NCBI GenBank assembly: GCA_945910975.1
Contig: CAMDZY010000098.1
Span: 1-6,692 of the forward strand
Length of the DNA: 6,692 bases
Direction of reading: 5' to 3'
From: an uncultured Clostridia bacterium
GTDB lineage: Bacteria; Bacillota; Clostridia; Oscillospirales; Oscillospiraceae
The notes beneath the pieces are model-generated. The model saw only the letters and a list, made by a program, of their open reading frames with translations, was not told the origin of the DNA and ran no database searches. Shown here in pieces: positions 3,792-6,692 of the stretch. A program made the position numbers and the translations under genes. Within the stretch, counting starts at the first letter, position 1. Each line of letters starts with the position of its first letter.

Positions 3792-5741
3792 TTATTCGGC
3801 GTCCTGATTGTCGTCTGCAACAGGAGCAGTCAGAGCGCGGATAGACAGAGAAATTCTCTTTGCTTCCTCATCGATGTCGATGATCTTTGCATCCACTTCC
3901 TGACCCTCGGACAGAACGTCTTCCGGCTTGCCAATGCGGCGGTCAGCGATCTGGCTGATGTGAATCAGGCCGTCCACGCCGGGAATGATCTCAGCAAAAG
4001 CGCCGAAGGTCATCAGCTTTGCGATCTTGACCTTTGCAACATCGCCCACGGAGAACTTTGCCAGGAACTGGTTCCAGGGGTTCATTTCGGGGGTCTTGTA
4101 GCCCAGGCTGATCTTTCTCTTTTCCGGGTCAAAGGAAATGACATACACATCCAGCTTGTCGCCAACCTTGACAACATCGGCCGGGCTCTTGATGCGCGAC
4201 CAAGACAGCTCGGATACGTGTACCATGCCGTCCACGCCGCCGATATCAACAAATGCGCCATAGGAGGTCAGGGACTTCACGGTGCCCTGATACTTCTTGC
4301 CGACTTCGATATTTGCCCAGATTGCTTCTACAGCAGCCTTGCGTTCTTCGGATGCGACTGCACGGATGGAACCGACAACTCTGTGGCGAGCGCGGTTGAC
4401 CTCGGTGATCTTCATCTTGGCAGGCTTGCCTTTGAGTGCGGACAGTTCGCCACCCTTTGCAACGCCGGACTGGGAAGCGGGGATAAATACGCGAACGCCC
4501 TTATAGTTGGCGACCAAGCCGCCCTTGTTTTCCTCGGTAACGGTAGCGGTGACAACCGTCTTGTTTTCGCAGGCTGCTTCCACTTCGTTCCAAATCTTTT
4601 CGCCCTCCAGCTTCTTCTTGGACAGCTGTACGGTGCCTTCTGCGTCGTTGACACGGACAACGAATACTTCGATTTCATCGCCAACCTTCAACACATCCTC
4701 CGGCTTCAAAGCAGGATCGGAACTTACTTCATCAACGGGAATGTAGCCGGCGTGTTTGGTGCCCAGATCGACCTGGACTTCGGTGGAACCGATTGCGACG
4801 ACGGTGCCAAGTACCTTATCTCCTGTATTTAAAGTCTTGATAGATGCATCGAGCATAGCTTCAAAGCTTTCCTCCATTGCAGTATCAGCAGTATGAATTT
4901 CGCTCATAGTCTTATTGACCTCCTTTATAATCCACGCGGGAGTTGATGCTCCAGCAGTGATGCCAATATTGGCGGCATTCTGAAAATCCTCCGGACGCAG
5001 CTCTGAGGCATTGTCCACCAGAAAAACCCTTGCGCAGCTTTGCTGGCAAATGGTGGCCAATCTGCCGGTATTGGAGCTTTTTACATCCCCGACAACGATG
5101 ACAGCATCACACTGCTTCGCGATGGTGGCGGCCTCTGTTTGTCTGTTTTCAGTTGCTCTGCATATTGTATCAAAAATTTTGTGGTTTGTACATACTTTTT
5201 TTACGATTTTTTCGCATTTTTCCCACAAAAATTTTGTAGACGTGGTTTGAAAAACCATGGAAATCGGCAAATCCCTGTTCTTCTCATCCGCGTTCAGCCA
5301 ATTTTCCAATTCTTCCGGCGATTCAAACACCTGTGGGTGCTTGCAGCAACCGGCGATGCCGACAATTTCGGGGTGCGACCTTGTGCCGATGATAACAGGA
5401 ATCCGCCCATCCTCCTCGGCAGCCATGACAAGCCGGTGAATTCGCATCACAAAGGGACAGGTTGCATCGATCACCTCAAGCCCACGCGCCTGAAGCTGCT
5501 CATACGTGCGCAGTGGCACGCCGTGGCTGCGGATGATCACTGCGCTGCCATCCGGAATTTCCTCCACATGATCCGCCATGCGCACACCTTGTGCGTCAAA
5601 ATGTTCCACAACGTGGCGGTTGTGAATGATTGGCCCAAGCGTTACGGCAGATTTTCCCTCGCGGACGGCGTTCTCCACCATTTCAACCGCTCGATTGACG
5701 CCGAAACAAAATCCGGCACTTTTTGCGACTTTAATACTCAT
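3792..5741 (-). CDS. ispH: Fused IspH (HMBPP reductase) and four-domain S1 RNA-binding protein
   Basis: A 649-residue fusion. Residues 1 to about 280 are 4-hydroxy-3-methylbut-2-enyl diphosphate reductase, the last enzyme of the MEP pathway, which makes IPP and DMAPP using a 4Fe-4S cluster. The cluster cysteines C12, C95 and C194 are present, as are the substrate residues H40, H73, H123, E125, T166, the SSN motif (222-224) and S266. Residues about 306-375, 394-458, 480-548 and 565-635 are four S1 (OB-fold) domains like ribosomal protein S1; the last two are the most typical (GAFVDIGGVDGMVHVSEL, GAFAEI with DGLIHIS), while the second is divergent. Such fusions are known in Clostridia. The acidic C-terminus is short. 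The start at 5741 has GAGGAA about 6 nt upstream, inside the end of plsC, so translation is probably coupled. An internal SD and ATG at the domain junction are listed separately. The S1 half may act in translation initiation or RNA binding; whether it is ribosome-bound here is not known. Confidence 0.96.
   Translation of the reverse strand: MSIKVAKSAGFCFGVNRAVEMVENAVREGKSAVTLGPIIHNRHVVEHFDAQGVRMADHVEEIPDGSAVIIRSHGVPLRTYEQLQARGLEVIDATCPFVMRIHRLVMAAEEDGRIPVIIGTRSHPEIVGIAGCCKHPQVFESPEELENWLNADEKNRDLPISMVFQTTSTKFLWEKCEKIVKKVCTNHKIFDTICRATENRQTEAATIAKQCDAVIVVGDVKSSNTGRLATICQQSCARVFLVDNASELRPEDFQNAANIGITAGASTPAWIIKEVNKTMSEIHTADTAMEESFEAMLDASIKTLNTGDKVLGTVVAIGSTEVQVDLGTKHAGYIPVDEVSSDPALKPEDVLKVGDEIEVFVVRVNDAEGTVQLSKKKLEGEKIWNEVEAACENKTVVTATVTEENKGGLVANYKGVRVFIPASQSGVAKGGELSALKGKPAKMKITEVNRARHRVVGSIRAVASEERKAAVEAIWANIEVGKKYQGTVKSLTSYGAFVDIGGVDGMVHVSELSWSRIKSPADVVKVGDKLDVYVISFDPEKRKISLGYKTPEMNPWNQFLAKFSVGDVAKVKIAKLMTFGAFAEIIPGVDGLIHISQIADRRIGKPEDVLSEGQEVDAKIIDIDEEAKRISLSIRALTAPVADDNQDAE
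4905..4925 (-). promoter_or_regulatory. Internal Shine-Dalgarno and ATG at the IspH/S1 junction
   Basis: On the minus strand AAGGAGGT (4918-4925) lies 10 nt before an in-frame ATG (4905-4907), which encodes Met279 of the fusion. The coding sequence here reads IIKEVNKTMSE, exactly at the end of the IspH domain. Initiation at this site would give a separate 371-residue protein containing all four S1 domains. The spacing is slightly longer than optimal, and the SD letters are also forced in part by the Lys-Glu-Val codons. Confidence 0.45.
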
Positions 5742-5742
5742 A

Positions 5743-6342
5743 TCATTTCCTCAGACAATAGCATTTTTCCATCATCTCTTCCGTCAACTGCTCCAATTCC
5801 TCTTTGGGTATGTGGCGAGAGGACGTTTTAATCTGATACGGCTCGCCGAAGCGAATCTGAATGGGATGGAAAAACTTTTTGTCTTGTGTCAGATACACCG
5901 GAACAACCGGAACATTGCAGCGTGAGGCCAGCAGCACTGCGCCGCCCTTCGGCTCTGATTTCTTGCCGTCGCGAATGCGGGTTCCCTCCGAAAAAATCAA
6001 CAGGGATTGGCCGGATTTCAACGTTTTCATTGCAGACATCATCGCCGCCGTATCATCGCCGTCCCGATTGACCGGAAATGCACCGAGTTTTCCAAGCAAA
6101 AATCCAATGACCGGGATTTCCAGCAATTCTTTTTTCGCCATAATACGAAATAGCCGATACGGATGCGCAGCAATAGCGAGATAAATCACATCGGTAGCGG
6201 CACTGTGGTTGCACACCATCAGATAAGGCTCCTGCGGAATATTCTGCTTGCCTGATACGTGCCAGCGGGGGTGGGCGATGTGCAGCAGCAGCCAGAGAGG
6301 GTAATAAATAAACCGATAAAACAATCTTGACTGCTTAATCAT
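5743..6342 (-). CDS. plsC: 1-acyl-sn-glycerol-3-phosphate acyltransferase (PlsC family)
   Basis: A 199-residue acyltransferase predicted to move an acyl group to the sn-2 position of lysophosphatidic acid, forming phosphatidic acid for membrane lipid synthesis. All four family blocks are visible: NHSAATD (45-51, catalytic H46 and D51), FPVNRDG (89-95), FSEGTR (117-122) and VPVVPVY (144-150). The N-terminus has a short hydrophobic stretch (about 11-24) that may rest on the membrane. The length is slightly shorter than many PlsC proteins but complete. The ATG at 6342 overlaps the cmk stop codon in an ATGA, with AGGAG 11 nt upstream, so its translation is likely coupled to cmk. The ispH fusion starts 1 nt after its stop codon. 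Substrate choice within the PlsC family cannot be read from the sequence. Confidence 0.93.
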   Translation of the reverse strand: MIKQSRLFYRFIYYPLWLLLHIAHPRWHVSGKQNIPQEPYLMVCNHSAATDVIYLAIAAHPYRLFRIMAKKELLEIPVIGFLLGKLGAFPVNRDGDDTAAMMSAMKTLKSGQSLLIFSEGTRIRDGKKSEPKGGAVLLASRCNVPVVPVYLTQDKKFFHPIQIRFGEPYQIKTSSRHIPKEELEQLTEEMMEKCYCLRK

Positions 6343-6692
6343 AATTTGATTCGCTCCTGAATAATGGATTTTACCGCAGCGATGCTCTGCTGCAGATCCA
6401 TGTTGCCGGTATCCAGGCGCACGGCGTCACGGGCACACTTCAGCGGCGCCAATGCTCTGTGTGTATCCTGATAATCCCGTTGCTCCAAATCCCGCAGAAC
6501 GTCTTCAAAGCGTGTTTTGGCGTCCTTTTGCTGCAATTCGGCAAAACGCCGTCTTGCGCGCACCTCCGCTGAGGCAGTCAGGAAGATTTTTACATCCGCA
6601 TTCGGCAACACCACAGTACCAATATCGCGGCCATCCATGATTACATGATGACTCTTGGCTGCATCGCGCTGCACATCCAGCAAAAAGTCACG
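6339..6692 (-). CDS. cmk: Cytidylate kinase, C-terminal part (cut by window edge)
   Basis: The C-terminal 117 residues of cytidylate kinase, which transfers phosphate from ATP to CMP or dCMP in pyrimidine nucleotide synthesis. The reading frame is open to the last base of the window (the first visible codons read RDFLLDVQRDA), so the gene continues beyond it; a full enzyme has about 220 residues, and the N-terminal P-loop is missing only because of the edge. Visible family marks in this fragment are DGRDIGTVVLP (20-30), the KIFLTAS strand (35-41), the RARRR lid start (45-49), and the RD-x2-D-x2-R-x2-APL-x2-A-x-DA pattern from R72 to A90. The stop codon overlaps the plsC start by 4 nt. The cmk-plsC-ispH order is typical of Clostridia. 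A TTG at 6681-6683 should not be taken as the start, because homology continues upstream of it. Confidence 0.95.
   Translation of the reverse strand, partial: RDFLLDVQRDAAKSHHVIMDGRDIGTVVLPNADVKIFLTASAEVRARRRFAELQQKDAKTRFEDVLRDLEQRDYQDTHRALAPLKCARDAVRLDTGNMDLQQSIAAVKSIIQERIKL

Noticed and set aside
3675..4832. Long plus-strand open frame (385 codons) opposite the S1 part of ispH-rpsA
   Set aside because: It is codon-aligned with the real gene; it stays open because the minus-strand gene avoids the codons TTA, CTA and TCA there. Its translation shows no domain, and the minus strand has unmistakable S1 domains.
5040..5831. Plus-strand open frame (263 codons) opposite ispH and the plsC end
   Set aside because: It spans the junction of two well-supported minus-strand genes and has no family signature.
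6681..6683. TTG as a start codon for the cmk fragment
   Set aside because: The frame is open to the edge and cytidylate kinase similarity continues upstream, so this is an internal leucine codon.

Overview
The window looks like chromosomal DNA from a Gram-positive anaerobe of the class Clostridia, possibly the Oscillospiraceae/Ruminococcaceae; the family-level guess is weak. The evidence is the cmk-plsC-ispH order, an IspH fused to ribosomal S1-type repeats (a fusion known from Clostridia), strong AGGAGG ribosome binding sites, consensus sigma-A-type promoters, and small CxxC zinc-ribbon proteins of the kind common in Firmicutes. Every gene I can support lies on the minus strand, so transcription runs from high to low coordinates.

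Right part (3744-6692): a tightly packed housekeeping operon. It starts with the C-terminal half of cytidylate kinase (cmk, cut by the window edge). This overlaps by 4 nt a plsC-type acyltransferase, which is followed 1 nt later by a 649-residue IspH fused to four S1 RNA-binding domains. A hairpin terminator at 3744-3769 closes the unit. The operon links CMP/dCMP phosphorylation, phosphatidic acid synthesis, isoprenoid precursor synthesis and an S1-like translation factor. At the IspH/S1 junction there is a strong internal Shine-Dalgarno sequence and an in-frame ATG, which could yield a free S1 protein.

Middle part (493-3695): an accessory module read from a clear promoter at 3667-3695. In order of transcription it encodes a coiled-coil protein with three zinc ribbons, a small multi-pass membrane protein (possibly DUF4870/Tic20-like), and a large membrane-anchored protein with an N-terminal zinc ribbon, a transmembrane helix, a C-type lectin domain, a von Willebrand A domain and a second C-terminal transmembrane helix. 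A 12-bp hairpin lies between the second and third genes and may lower expression of the last one. A long inverted repeat without a T-tract follows the last gene. The module looks like a surface or envelope system, but no function is established from the sequence.

Left part (1-356): a solo tRNA-Leu(GAG) with a perfect consensus promoter and a perfect 19-bp-stem terminator. Immediately downstream is a second compact transcription unit with a near-consensus promoter (114-142) and a strong terminator (14-42), but no convincing coding sequence. It is a candidate small RNA of about 95-105 nt, or a leader of a gene beyond the edge. Its promoter is decorated with two inverted repeats.
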